DNA of 64,000 nt from Crocodylus rhombifer (GCA_038503035.1 JAVSML010001167.1:705903-769902); one strand, 5' to 3'; positions 22,392-34,184 are shown, numbered from the stretch's first letter. Notes: generated from the sequence alone by a model not told the origin. A program made the numbers and translations.

Positions 22392-23093
22392 TAGGGCTAT
22401 GCAAAGCTTCAGGTAGTGATTCGATTTGGAGAAGATTCAGCCCAATTTGGTGGCTGAATCTCTGAATCCAAATTGAATCAGGGGACCAATTAAAACCCAG
22501 CCCCTGCCTGCTCCCCCAGCTTCCCCCAACACCCGCCCGCTCCCCCAGCCCCCTCATGGTTGTCCCACCTGACGTGGCTCTGGCCCTTTAAGAAAAAAAA
22601 TTGGAGAAAAACCCCAGACTCACCACTCCTGCAATGGCCTTGGGGCTTTGGGGGGGCTCATGCACCATGTGGGGAGCAGCAGGGATCACACCCACTGCCG
22701 GGCAGGAACAGCGAGACCGGGAGGTTTGGGGAAGGGGGAGTTCTTAAAGGGCTGGAGCCACAGCAGGTGGAGCAGCCATGCATGAGGACTGGGGCAGTGG
22801 GGGGAGGACAAGGGGCTTGTGCGGACCCCCCCTGTGACGCATGGGGCAGTGGGGGGCAGCAGGGATCATCTCCCCACCCAGCAGCACCCACTGAGTCAGG
22901 GTTTTTCTTTTTTAACAAGTGCTGGGAGCTGGGGTGGGTGGGGCAGTCGTTGCCAGGCTAGGGGGAAAATAGGACTGGCTTATTTGGCCGAATCAATTCA
23001 GGACAGTTATTCGAATCACCAAATTGAATCACTGTCCCCTGAATCAGCTGAATCTGAATCCAAAGAAAATACTAGCTGCTTCGCACCAGCCTA
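22392..23093. mobile_element. hAT-type element with perfect 8-bp TSD (TAGGGCTRTGCAAA family)
   Basis: TTAAGCAG occurs at 22384-22391 and 23094-23101. The left end is TAGGGCTATGCAAAGCTTC and the right end, reverse-complemented, is TAGGCTGGTGCGAAGC. Subterminal GATTCAG/CTGAATC motifs are repeated and inverted at both ends, as expected for transposase binding regions. The interior is GC-rich (22500-22960) and non-coding. The element at 44800-45342 has the same termini. Confidence 0.85.
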
Positions 23094-23107
23094 TTAAGCA
23101 GTGATTC

Positions 23108-24765
23108 AGCAGTTTTCTCTGTATGGCCCCAGTTTAGGAAAGCACTTAAGCATGTGTGTGCCAGGGGCACAGGACCGGGAAGGGGGGAAGCCTCGTCCAG
23201 AGGCAAACCCCTAACCAAAGAAAAGAAAGAAAATAATTTAACTTGTCCAGGGGCTGGGAGGAGCAAGGAGCTTGAGGCGAGAAGCTGCCTGCGCTGTTTG
23301 TAAGCCGTGCCTATACACAGCTGGAGCCGGGTGATGTTATGGGGAGATGCCACCCAGCGGAGATGAAAGGGGGCTGCGAAAGTGCGGGAAAACCACCGAG
23401 GGCCAGAGAACTGGCAAGGACCCACCGGCCAGGAGGGGACCAGCCATGGTGGACGGCAGCCGGCGTCAGATGGCAGCTAGCAGCGGCAGCAGCAGCAGCA
23501 GCGGTGACGGCAGCTGCAGAAGTGTCAGGGGATCCCTGACCCAGGGAAGACTGGCAGGGATCAAGGACACCAGCGGAGAGGCTGGCAAAGGCAGCAGCAG
23601 CGGCTGCAGGAACAGGAGCAGCGGAAGCAGTGGGAGATCCCCGAGCTGAGGATCAGCGGGGATTGAAGATGCCGGCAAGAAAGCCGGCAGGAAAGCCGGC
23701 TGTAGTAGCCACAGTGGCAGGGAACCCCCGAGTTGGAGAAGCCTGGCAAGAGCCAAAGGAGCCGGCAGAGGGACCCATGGTAATCCCGGGGAGAACTGGC
23801 GGCCAAACCTAATCATAGGCAGTGGGGGCCGTAGCCCTGAGTGGAGGCAGGGCCCAGAGAGGAAGAGAGAGGGACCCCAGCCAGGGCGAAGGCATGGGTC
23901 CTGTCTCATAGGGTGCCCAAGTCTAAGGGCGTCGAGAATGCTAATGGTGTACAGAGCTCACAGTGGATGCTCCATTTCCTTCAGGGTCCTTCCCCTCTTT
24001 CTATTTGGCTACACTTCAGCACAGTAGCCACGGTGGTGGGTTTGTTCATTCTGTGTCACAATGGGTGTTTCAGGGAAGAGGGGTTTAGGGTCAAAGCAGT
24101 GGCAGTGATCCCCTTTAGGGCCCATTTATTTCCATCCCCTTTGTGAGGGTAGGTGAGTGGAGTCCTCAGCACCAGGTGAGGGTGGCTAGGACCCCATGGA
24201 AGGGTTGAGAGAGGGGTTGCACAGGAGCACACTGGGATCAGGTGCTAAGGCACCAAAGAAGACGGGCCCGAAAGCCAAAAGGTCTCCAGGCCAACCCACC
24301 GGAGTTTGGCCGGGGCCCAGGGTGGTCGCTGTCGTGAGGCAACACAGAGACCAGGGAAGACACCTGTGGGGGCTGGCCGCAAACTAGACTCGGAGGCCCA
24401 TCTCAAAAGGGTGGCGCTTGGCTGCGGTGTAGGAGAGGCTGGAGCCCCATGAGCGCCCACCGAGACATATGACAGCCCTGGAGGCAGCTCCAAAAGGGAT
24501 CCCCTCCATTGAAGAACCATTCAAAGTTGTGGCAGGCAAGTTAGGGGGTCTCCCGGAAGACAACCAAGGTATCCTCTGCGGTCCGCACGTGGGACTCTGG
24601 CAGGCAAGATCAACTGCTCAGGGTGAAGGTGGCATGGGAGCGTACAATAGAGCGGAGGCGGGCACAATGTGCTTAAGTGTAAACAAACAGTTCCACTGAG
24701 GTCAGTTAGACTGTGCTTAGAATTAAGCCTGTGCTGAAGTGCTTTGCTGAATTGTGGCCATAGAC
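23108..24765. repeat. Ancient palindromic repeat split by the LTR insertion
   Basis: The left part (23108-23156: CCCCAGTTTAGGAAAGCACT, then TAAGCATGTG) and the right part (24667-24765: ATGTGCTTAAGTG ... CTGAAGTGCTTTGCTGAATT) are the two arms of an old amniote repeat with inverted AGCACTTAAGC/GCTTAAGTGCT arms. The LTR at 23157-24666 separates them. Confidence 0.55.
23157..24666. mobile_element. Probable solo LTR, 1510 bp, 5-bp TSD
   Basis: The 5-bp sequence ATGTG flanks it (23152-23156 and 24667-24671). It begins TGTGCC and ends GGCACA, the short inverted TG...CA termini of an LTR. It is GC-rich with a GCAGCA-type low-complexity run (23478-23505). I see no clear TATA box or polyadenylation signal, and no gag, pol or env. 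A 5-bp duplication suits ERVL-like or Gypsy elements; strand and class are unresolved. It interrupts an older palindromic repeat, which independently supports an insertion of exactly this extent. Confidence 0.65.
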
Positions 24766-25904
24766 CTTTGTTGAGTAAGCAGGTATCATTATTATATAGT
24801 CTCTTTACACTTGCATGCTAATATTTCAGGATAATATAGTTGCTAAATTGAAAAACCAAAGCATAAGCACAACTATTAAGCCTCCTGTTATGAATGGGAG
24901 GAATCTCCCTAACCTCAGGGTAAATGATAATGAAAATTAGAGCTGCAAAAGCAAGTTCTGTATTGGGCAAGGTGATTTTCCTTGCATACTAGTTTAACTC
25001 CATTAGCTTAAATAAAGTCACCCTTCATTTTCATTAATAAGAGGAAAGAAATAGGCTTCTGAAACATTTAACCTTGGAAAAATAAGGTCTGATGTTTAGA
25101 AAACTGGATCCTAGTAACTTAGAACTTGACACGAGATACCTGTATTGTGGTAGAATGTCATCTGCAAGTGTTTTCCACGTGTGCCTTGTAAAAGACCAGA
25201 TATTTTTTGGCTACCAGTATTTGTCAGGACATTACATGTGTCTTGTGCCACCTCATACTCCCACATCAAGGTACAAAAGACAGGATGGCCAAAATTATGC
25301 CTCAATTTCCTCTTTCAACACATGGAAGCTGGATGGAATCCAACAGGTATTCAACTTGCTACTCCTTAGTTCTGGCTACAGTTCAAAAACTTATGAAATA
25401 TTCAGAACTACTTCCCCCCATCCTCCCACTATTTTCACTGCTTTGAACTGATCAAGCAACCGTTAGACTAGGCTAAGTTGGTCAAACCCTTCCCCATACA
25501 CCCCAACTTCTTCTTATGCACCTTCAACTGTGCAATTCCAGTATAGGGTCTCAAATGGTAGATTCATAATCCACAGCTGGAGTTCAACAGTGGGTTCACA
25601 ATCTACAGCCTTTAAGTCCTGCCCATCTGGGATAGACTAATTCTTCTTAAGAATGGCAACAGTTGGAGCATAATCTTCTACAGAAAAATCTCACAGATTT
25701 AATATGCTTAATATGTTTATCCTTCTCTGCAATGACCTGTGATTGTAAGAGGCAATATGAAGTACAAAGACTTTTGCATCAGACAGGATTTAAACCCAAG
25801 TTTCTTGACAGATTCTTCATTCTTTGATAGTCTTTGGTTCCTGGAAGATGTACATTATTACATGATTAACATGTTAATTGCATAAAAAACATGATAAATG
25901 GTAA
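24766..25904. other. Intergenic DNA, no recognised feature
   Basis: I found no recognisable gene or element. Open frames at 25092-25451 overlap each other and show no domain. Confidence 0.5.
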
Positions 25905-26040
25905 CATGTCACACATTCAACCAATTTGTCACCATAAAATGGCAAACCAGCCACAAAGATATTCCACATTTAATGGGCAAAATCTAATGTGGAACACCTT
26001 TGTGGCTGGTTTGTATGGCATTTTAAATTGAACCTGTGAC
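25905..26040. repeat. Long hairpin-forming foldback element
   Basis: Arms at about 25932-25973 and 25984-26026 are near-perfect inverted repeats containing CTTTGTGGCTGGTTTG and its complement, with a loop of about 10 nt. Weaker complementarity extends outward (GTCACACATTCAA against TTGAACCTGTGAC). This could be a small foldback transposon. A hairpin RNA is possible but unsupported. Confidence 0.7.
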
Positions 26041-26269
26041 TGGGAGCTGATGGACTTTCCTGCTACAACAGGTTGCCCTCCCCAGCAGCATTTTTTTCCT
26101 TTTCTTATTTTCTATCTGCAGCCTATGAGGGGAGGCTTTAAACTCTCATAATTTTTCCCTTCTATCTTTTGTCTAGTATCCCACTGTTACTTGCCTGCTA
26201 CGTCTTGATGCAAATATTATTTAGATGTTCTTACAAACAGGAGACTGCCTATTGTACTTCTATATTCGG

Positions 26270-28400
26270 GTTCTCAGCCACCACGGGCCTTGCCCCCCCT
26301 CCCCTGTCTTTTTCTACCTAGGCCTACCAGTCTAAACCCACCAGATAGGGTTAGACTCCAAAGCTGTAGCTCTTTGATCCCCTTGGGGCTCATGGCCTTC
26401 CTTTTGCTTCCAACATGGGGCCCAGGCTTTCTGGCCCAGAGACCCGTCCACTGGTCGTGGAGCCAGAAGGCTGCAAGTTCAAGGCTGAGCAGTTGGGCAG
26501 AGCTCCCACTGCCCAAGGTCACCCTTTCTTTTAGGTTAGGCTACTAGCCAAGATTCCCCTACTGGGACCCAGCTTAAAAGTCCTGCACCCAACTCTCAGA
26601 TGCTAGCCCTATACAGCTGCACACAATAGTGCACTAGGCCCCTTGGCCTCTTATGACTGTGCCTAAGGCACTAATGAGGCCACCTCTGTTACCTCTCAGC
26701 TCCATGTTCTTGGGGAACCCTGACACAGGACGCAGAATGTCCGACTCACAAAGAATCCCCCCCCCAACCTAAACAAAAACTGATTAAGATGCAGTGAGAG
26801 ACACACATAAAACCCTCCAGATAAGGGTGACAAGAGTGAAACAACTGCCTTAGGTTTCATTTGCATCCAAGATGGAACCAGATGACCATTCATTTACATG
26901 GAAGATGGAGAACAGAAAGCCTGAAGCAGAGACTGCAGTGAATTCTGGGATCAGAGAAGCAGGGGAGCACTGCATGATGGGGAATCTGTGATCCAAATGC
27001 TAATCAACCTATAATTTACACACACCCAGCTCAGCATTTATCAGACCAGTTCTAATCTGGATGTACAAAGGACTTCCCCTCCCCACCACACACCCCTCTA
27101 AGCAGAAGTAAAGTTTAATAGGCATCTCAGGCCGTACATTACCCAGTCCCATTATGGGAGGCCTATTTAAAACCTAATTGGCTAAAACTCAGTTGCCGAG
27201 TTAGGGAATGCTGAGGCAAGAAACCGACTCAGACTCCTTATGGCCAACATTTGGATAATGGTAAACGGTTCATCACAGCATCCAGCCCATCGGAGCCCTG
27301 ACCACAAGTGTTGTCCTACTTTTCCTGGGACGACTGGTGGAAGTCCTCCCCTCCCAAAGGTTATGAACACTCCAATTATTGCCTTAAGTCTGTTAAAAGA
27401 CTATAGTAAGATCTGGAAAAGTCATGCTAAACTGGGGCTTGTTTACAACAAGTAAAATTCTAAAACTCTGATGCTGCAAGCTATCTATTGTTTCTGAAGA
27501 AACCAGGAGTTATCCCATCAATATATCTGCTATCCATAGGAATTTCAAGCTGACTCCTAAGTGGTTACTCCCTAACCTTATGTGTTTCCTGATTATCAAT
27601 CAGTTCCAAGATGTTCCAAACCAGATAACCCCTTGTCAATACAAAAGACAATTATTTACACTATTAAGAATGCTTTAAATAAGCTGAACTGAGGGTATAA
27701 AAATCTATAAAAGAAGCAGCAGTGTGTGTGCTGACACCATCTGCTGTTCTCGAGAGGCTGAAGGAGGCAGATCATCTCCCTTCAAGGATTGTGCTACAAA
27801 CTTTACTTGTCATCAAACAACCGGAATGCTTTGGACTGGTGAGATCCCAGTGCTCTCTCTCTCTTTTCTCTCCAGGCATAAAATTCTGAACCTGAACTGT
27901 ATTAGTTAAGCTTGAGCTAAGTTTCCCCAAATACTTAGTGAAACTAGGGTAGTATTGTAACTGTTCGTGTTTGTTTTTCTTGCATGTCTATTACTACTAG
28001 TGCCATTATACATTTCATATACTTAGCAGTAAATAACTTTTATAGTCAAACTGGTAGTAACTGGGTATATTTCTCCTTCTCTACTTCACTTTCCTCACTT
28101 GCTCTCCAGCAACGCTTCTTTTACCTAAGCTAAAGATCCCAGTGAAGCCCAAAAATACTGTGGGGTCTGCTCATCAAGAGGCTGAAGATTGGGACATGGT
28201 GAGTTCAAAACACATAAGGGGATCAGCTTGTACAGGCTGATTGACCCAGTTTGACTCAGACCTGCCCTAATGAACTGAATGCTGGTCCATGGACACCCAG
28301 CCAAATTCAGCGGTATTCTGTTTAACTGTGTGCTTGTGTCCGACTGCAGTTTATTGTTGCTCTGATGAACTGATTCTTGGCATATGGGGGTGTCAGCCTG
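26270..28400 (+). mobile_element. LTR/ERV-like block (tentative)
   Basis: The block is compositionally distinct from its flanks. A strong TATA-like TATAAAAATCTATAAAAG starts at 27696, followed by transcript-leader-like sequence and AGTAAATAAC (28029) that could serve in polyadenylation. Later text (GGTGAGTTCAAAACACAT, GGGGATCAGC) recalls LTR U5 regions. I could not find paired TG/CA ends or a target duplication, and 26270-27100 may be a separate repeat. There is no retroviral coding sequence. Confidence 0.4.
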
Positions 28401-28609
28401 TCCGTGCTGATCTACCTGGCCTGATCAGGCTTGTCATGTTGATCTGTGTGTGTGTATGACTCATTTGGTGACTGGAGAAACCCAGCTCCATTGAAAATGA
28501 GTCCTGCAAGATAGCTCCACTGGGGGGGTGAGGGCTTGCAGAAGGGAGAGATACAGCTCCATACAGAAACACAAGTAACACAAGCAGCACATTGATAGAA
28601 TTACAAACA

Positions 28610-29132
28610 ACCTAGTTAAGGATTACCTGGAGGGCTTAGATGTGTCCAAGTCGGCGGGCCTGGATGACCTTCATCCGCAGGTGCCGAGGGAATTGGCTGG
28701 TATCATTGCGGAGCCATTGGCACAGCTGTTTGAGGACTCCTGGTGCTCGGGCCAAGTCCTGAGGACTGGAAAAGGGCCAATGTGGTCCCTATTTTCAAGA
28801 AGGGGAGGAAGGAAGAGCTTGGCAACTACAGGCCAGTCAGCCTCACTTCTATTCTGGGGAAGGTCTTTGAAAAAATTATCAAGGGCCACATTTGTGAGAG
28901 CCCTGCAGGGGAAGTGATGTTGAGAGGTAACCAACACGGGTGTGTGCCAGGCTGATCCTGCCTGACAAACCTGGTCTCTTTCCATGACCAGGTAACAAAG
29001 AGCTTAGATGGGAAAGAGGAAGTCCATGTCATCTTCTTAGACTTCCAGAAGGCCTTTGACGCAGTGTCCCACCCAATTCTGGTGGGCAAACTGAGGGACT
29101 GCGGCATTGACGAATGCACAGTCACATGGGTG
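28610..29132 (+). mobile_element. CR1 LINE fragment, RT region only
   Basis: It is closely similar to 16379-16904 in the CR1 copy to the left, from DYLEGLDVSKSAGLDDLHP through KVFEKIIKGHICESPAG to DFQKAFDAVSHPILVGKLRD. Both ends are truncated. A 1-nt deletion near 28757 shifts the frame, and an in-frame TGA (28952-28954) sits at the same Arg codon that is mutated at 16724. It lacks the catalytic FADD block. Confidence 0.85.
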
Positions 29133-29389
29133 CCAGAGTAACCCAAGCTCCACATGTGTTGGCAAGCAGAAAGGGCGCCACAGGAAGTGCAGCATTGAGG
29201 ATGGGTCTCTGACACCAAGCTCCCTGTGCCCATAGTTTTACAACTGGGATCTGACAAATTTTATCCCAGATCCCAAAAATCACGCATCTTGCCATGCACA
29301 TTTGGCATCTGCCAGTGCCCTGGAGAACCATCTCTCTGCTCCCCAGGGTACAATCCAAGATCAGATCAGGCAACACTAGAGTTACACTG
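29133..29389. mobile_element. Possible TIR element abutting the CR1 fragment
   Basis: The ends CAGAGTAACCCAAG and, reverse-complemented from the right, CAGTGTAACTCTAG are similar inverted repeats. A short internal inverted repeat, GGGATCTG/CAGATCCC, lies at 29247-29276. No target duplication is visible. CR1 similarity stops exactly at its left end. Confidence 0.35.
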
Positions 29390-30088
29390 ATAGCTGCCTA
29401 CTGTTTGAGATAGTTTGCAGTCATTGCACCTGAAAATGTGGCATTTCCCTGGTAGAGCACTATTCACAGGGACTGCTCCTTACAGGTCAGAACATTTTAA
29501 GATAGGAATCTTCCATCTGGAAGACTAATTAATCAAAACATTTCATTTTGGAGTTCCCAAAACAAATATATGCCAAAATGGAAACAGGCACTATTGGAAT
29601 TTAACTCTCTCAGGATCCACCTGGCAACATTATCAAGGTGTTTTTCTTCAGTAAAGTCACAATCCATCTTCTGCTACACTTCTGAAATACCTAAGAAGCT
29701 TTCTTCATTCTAGTCCCCTGGTCAGCTCTCAGGACTTGGTTTTCATCCCCCTTCAGCTAATGGAGTTTCTTTTTACACTGTATCAGAATGCTCAGTTATA
29801 CCACCAAAATATTTTTTCTTACCATTACATCAGCCCAGAGAGTTAGCAAGCTCCAAGCCTTTTGATGGAATGTCTGGACACACTCCTCCACATGGAAAAG
29901 TTGGTGGATCACACTCAAAATTCATTCCTAATATGGTTTCAGAATTCCATTTTAACCAGTTTGTTACCCTACCATTCTTCTTCCCAACACACCTTTTATT
30001 GGGACAAAAGATGTACTCTGCACATCTCCATAGTCATGCTTTACTAACCCAACAAGGATAAACGTTTTAGGTCATCTTCCCATACAAA
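29390..30088. other. Intergenic DNA, no recognised feature
   Basis: I can identify nothing here. Confidence 0.5.
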
Positions 30089-30500
30089 TTAGAAAGAGTC
30101 CAGTGGATAGCAACAAAAATTATTTGAAGTTGAGGAAACGTGACATATATGAAAAGGGCAGAAGAACTGATAGCGGGGTTGAAAACAGTCTTCAGATACA
30201 TGAAGACTGGTTATAAAGAGGAGGGTAACAGACTATTCCTTGTGGCTCCAGAAGAAAGGGCAAGAAGTAACAACTGAAAATTTGGTTGGCTAGTAGGAAG
30301 AACTTTCCATCTACGGGGATGGTTAAACACTGGAACAGATTACCTAGAGAGACTGAGGAATCTCCATCTTTGAAAGGTTTTAAGAGTGCATTAGACAATA
30401 GTTAGCTGGGGTAGTTTAGGAATTATCCTGCCTTGAGCTGAGGGTTGGACAGGATGACCTCTGGATTTCCCTTCAAGCCCTATGTTGCTATGATTCTATC
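30089..30500 (+). mobile_element. Diverged CR1/L3-like 3' end
   Basis: AGAGTCCAGTGGATAGCAAC, then AAGGGCAGAAGAACTGATAG, AACACTGGAACAGATTACCT, and a terminal region GGACAGGATGACCTCTGG ... ATGATTCTATC form the ordered landmarks of a CR1-clade 3' end on the plus strand. The coding frame is destroyed. Confidence 0.75.
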
Positions 30501-30574
30501 TTTTTGGTCCTAACCAGCACATTAAAAAGTCAAACTAGTCCCAGATAATCACAAGTGAATCACACAGGGTGTGA

Positions 30575-31003
30575 ACACACATACATTTGGAACCATTTTA
30601 AAAGGGGAACATTTCAAAAGGGCAGCAGCTGTTATGTTCTAACTGTTACATGTGAACAAGTTGGGAATGAAACAAATGTAGCAAAACTGCTCCAACTTGA
30701 ACATGGGATGAAGACTGGTAAGGTAATGAACTAGTGACGATGCAATTCTGAAAAACCAAAAGGGGAACTTTTTAAAAGGGCAGCACCTGTTATGTCTTGA
30801 CTATTACAGACAGACAGGCTGGGAATGATACAAGTACAGGAAAACTGCTTCAACTTTAATACTGCTCCATCAAGTGTTAAACATGAACTGGTTTTGCTAC
30901 ATTTGTATTGATCCTGGCTTGTCCACATGTAACAATTAGAATATAACAGCTGCTGCCCTTTTGAAACATTCCCCTTACAAAATTGTTCCACATACATCTG
31001 TGT
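30575..31003. mobile_element. Foldback element with about 86-bp inverted repeats and an internal third copy
   Basis: 30575-30660 and 30918-31003 are inverted repeats, nearly 90% alike by eye, sharing TTTCAAAAGGGCAGCAGCTG. A direct copy of the left arm and adjoining sequence lies at 30755-30870, so the arm type occurs three times. No target duplication or coding frame is visible. Confidence 0.75.
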
Positions 31004-31874
31004 CTTTACTTCATAGTTATTTCAGCATGCTATCAGCTGGTTAATAAACCTCTCACTCCAAACAGCAAAGCACACACCGGTACCGGGGCCCAGGCTGCAC
31101 TGTCTGCTTGTTTCAGAAACATGCTTATCTCGAAGACCTACTAGAAAGCAATGTGGAGCAATATATTGAACTTTGTTAGACTTCATGCACTCAACATGGC
31201 AATTACGTCAGACACCAAGTTTGGGTGGCCAGTACTTCAGTCTCTGATTAAAACAACTGAAACTTGTTTCTCTTATAAGGAGGTGCTTACTAGTCACCTA
31301 CAGTGGCATCTACACTGATGCAGGCTTGAAGAACAAAGTTTGGATTTTTCCATAGAAATTTTAGTTCTCCAAAATGCGTTAGTGTGGATCCCACGGTATG
31401 CCCTTCAGCTCTTCTCTTCAGAGTCATGGGCTTTAAATTGCAGGGGATCTTGAGAAGAAAATCAAAGCCACCTCACTCTTTATGCCCTCAAGCGGAACCA
31501 TGACAAGGCACAGAATACAGGTATGGATCTGGTGGACAATTTTTTCTTTTTAAGAGCAATACAGTCTTAAACGCAGCATAAGATTGACAGTGACTACTGT
31601 ATAATCTCTCAAGGAATTAGTTACTGCAAGGTAAGCAACTCTTCATGTTGTGGTTCTCCAAGAAAAAATGTGGGACAAGATGACTATAGTAATCTTTAAA
31701 ATATGGCATTTATGTGTCATAGAAAACAGCAAGGTAAAAGAGACCTTGGTAACAGAACCCAAATTTGATTCTTTCTAAACTGAAGAGCTAATATAGTGTC
31801 AAGATAAAACTTGTCCCTCAATAAGGAAACAAAAATATATAATTTTATACTTTGCTCTGGAAAAATGTAAATAT
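31004..31874. other. Intergenic DNA, no recognised feature
   Basis: I found no supported gene or repeat here. Confidence 0.5.
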
Positions 31875-32345
31875 AGCACTTGTTCCTGGCCAGCCCTGGG
31901 CTGCTCAGGGAAATCCTAGCACAGCCTGGAGCTGGCTGGGACCTGCCCCAGAAGTTGGGCAGTTACCAACCAGCCCATAGCTGTGTAGGGAAGCAGGGAG
32001 CTCCTGTATCCTGGCACTACTCAGCTCCCAGCTCCTGTGGGAAGCCAGGAGATGAGCAGTGTCAGGATGGCGTAGGGCAGAAAGCTACCCTGTCCTGGTG
32101 CTGCTCAACTCCCAGCTCCTAGGGGGAGCCAGGAGCTGAGTAGTGCCAGGACTGGGGAAATTCCTTGTCCCCTGTGGTCCCCTAATGTTGGGGCTGACCT
32201 GGAGCAAATTTGCTCCCTGTCAGTATCTATACATGCACTACTGTGCAGTAAACTAATTACTGTGCAGTAAATGTGCATACATGTAGAAGGTGAAGCTTTA
32301 CTGCACAGTTGATTAGTCTACTGTGCAGTAAAGCATCTTGTGTAC
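31875..32345. repeat. Alternating inverted repeats and GCAGTAAA foldbacks
   Basis: A CCTGGCACTACTCAGCTCCC-type unit occurs four times in alternating orientation: forward at 32010, reverse near 32045, forward near 32091, reverse at 32131-32150. A perfect 16-bp palindrome GGAGCAAATTTGCTCC lies at 32201-32216. ACTGTGCAGTAAA motifs then appear repeatedly in both orientations (32230-32335). The latter resemble sequences at 32516-32808 and 34150-34330. Confidence 0.6.
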
Positions 32346-32515
32346 ATACACCCACTGATAACTTTATTGTGGGTTTAACTTCTATTCCAGTTCAATCACG
32401 TGCCACATTTCTTCATGTCTCCACCACCCCCACTTTTGGAGACCTGATAAAAAAGACTTTTCTTTCCCTCAACCTCAAAACATTTAATAATCAGAAGTCT
32501 GAAATGATTTCATGG

Positions 32516-32808
32516 TGGGCGCATCTACACCAGATGATTACTGCATTAACACTTATAGCATTAAGCTAATAATACTGCGAAGTAGTGTGTCACGGCAAAA
32601 ATAGTGCTAATAGCCTAATACACAGTGCTAATAGCCTACTATGCAGTGATATTAGGCTAATGCACAGTGAGTGTCACTAAATAATGATGCGCTGGTGCTA
32701 CTGTGCAGTAAATCTGGATGCTGCACATTTAGTAAATACTTTATTAAGAAAGTAGTAAACTAAATGTGCAGTATATAAGGTGCATTAATGAACATGTAGA
32801 CATGCCCA
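32516..32808. mobile_element. Non-autonomous element with TGGGC(G/A)-type TIRs
   Basis: The left end is TGGGCGCATCTACACC and the right end, reverse-complemented, is TGGGCATGTCTACATG. The interior is AT-rich with repeated GTGCTAATAGCCTA and CTGTGCAGTAAA motifs. The termini match those of the larger element at 44555-45592. No target duplication is clear. Confidence 0.6.
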
Positions 32809-33413
32809 GTATAGTCAATGACTTTCCTTTCTGTATTACAGGAATGGATTGTCAATACTATTATATTTGATGCCCCAAACAGAATGTGATTGAAACACAC
32901 TTTCTTTTTCCTTAGTGTGATTTGTTATATAGAAGAGTAGAAAAATGGTTTCTATAGCTTCAGAATATTGCTTGTATTTCTGAAAAAGCAGTAAGTACGA
33001 TTGACTATACAATTTTCTACATCTATTCACAGAATGACTACTAGATGTATGAGTGTGCAGTGTAAATACATAAAACTGGGCAAGAGATTAATTGCAAAAA
33101 AATTCTCTTGATTTTCTTGTCAATATACAATAATAATTGGTTTGGTATCTATCTTTTCTGGGCCACTGATGGCTTAAGTCACTTTAAAATGAAGTTATGC
33201 TGACAGGTAAACTTTAATGCTTAAAATGAGAAAACCCCATGCTACTTTTAAAAAAATAGTCTTCTTTAGGATCTTCATCTGGAACCAAAGTGATTTTTCT
33301 TCTTTCCAGAGCTCTTTAAAAGGGTTCAGACAATGTTACAACTGATTATAAGAAAGAAAATATTTGGAATAGATATGCAAAAACATTCTATAAAAAACTA
33401 GACAATGTTTGTG
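32809..33413. other. Intergenic DNA, no recognised feature
   Basis: AT-rich and unremarkable. Confidence 0.5.
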
Positions 33414-33694
33414 AGTACATCTACACATGCAGTCATTATGAAGCAATAAAATCCAGAATTTATTGCTCCTTGGCACTCCATTTGAATGTGCACCTGGGAC
33501 TGCAGCATATTGAGCTAGGTTGGAGCAGTCCTGGCTGACAGGGAGGCCCAGGGGCAGCCTGCCAACTTGGGGCTGCTCCCCTGCAACTCACCGTGCTGCA
33601 GAGGGGCTGGCTGGGTCACAAGAGTACTTGAGTATGGGGCTAGCTTGCAAGCAGTCCTGCACTGAAGCACACTTGTGCCTCAGCCAGCCCCTTC

Positions 33695-34145
33695 AGGCCA
33701 CTTACACGTGAGCACAGCTGTGCGACATGTAGTGCCACAGACATGTCTGCAATGCCACATTCTGCACATTCAGCTGTTCTCCGTGCTGCAAGGGAACAGC
33801 ATGGGGGTAGGGGGGTTGACCCCTGGATATCCAGGGGTAAAAAAAAACCACATAAAAAAAGCAGAGCAGCGCACACAGGGGCAGTGTGTGCTGCTCAAAG
33901 CCAGAACCTGGCCAGCTACAGCCACGGTTTGGCTGCTAGCCAGGCTCCGAGAGGCAGGATCACTGCTGCTGCAGCTCCAGGAAGCCTCCAAGACCCCAGG
34001 TAAGACTACTGGGGCCAGCCCCAGCCTCCCCTACCCCACACAGGGTAACCTGACTTGCGCCAGGGCAACTAGTGACAGCACAAGGTGTGCTGCTCTTAGT
34101 TTTCCCTGGGGAACCAAATGTCCACACTTATGTGGATAAGGCCTC
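33695..34145 (+). mobile_element. Small non-autonomous element with internal palindrome (copy 2)
   Basis: It is homologous to 20071-20530 along most of its length. Possible terminal inverted repeats are AGGCCACTTACACGTGAG and, reverse-complemented from the right, AGGCCTTATCCACATAAG. It is non-coding. Confidence 0.6.
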
Positions 34146-34184
34146 AGGATCTATACATGCAGTGCTACAGAGTAAAAAACTCCA

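Noticed and set aside
23339..23909. Frames in the GC-rich solo LTR, including a GCAGCA run coding poly-Ser/Ala
   Set aside because: Low-complexity translation within a probable LTR; no retroviral domain.
25905..26040. MicroRNA precursor
   Set aside because: The stem is longer and more perfect than usual and its outer flanks resemble a foldback element; no expression evidence is available.
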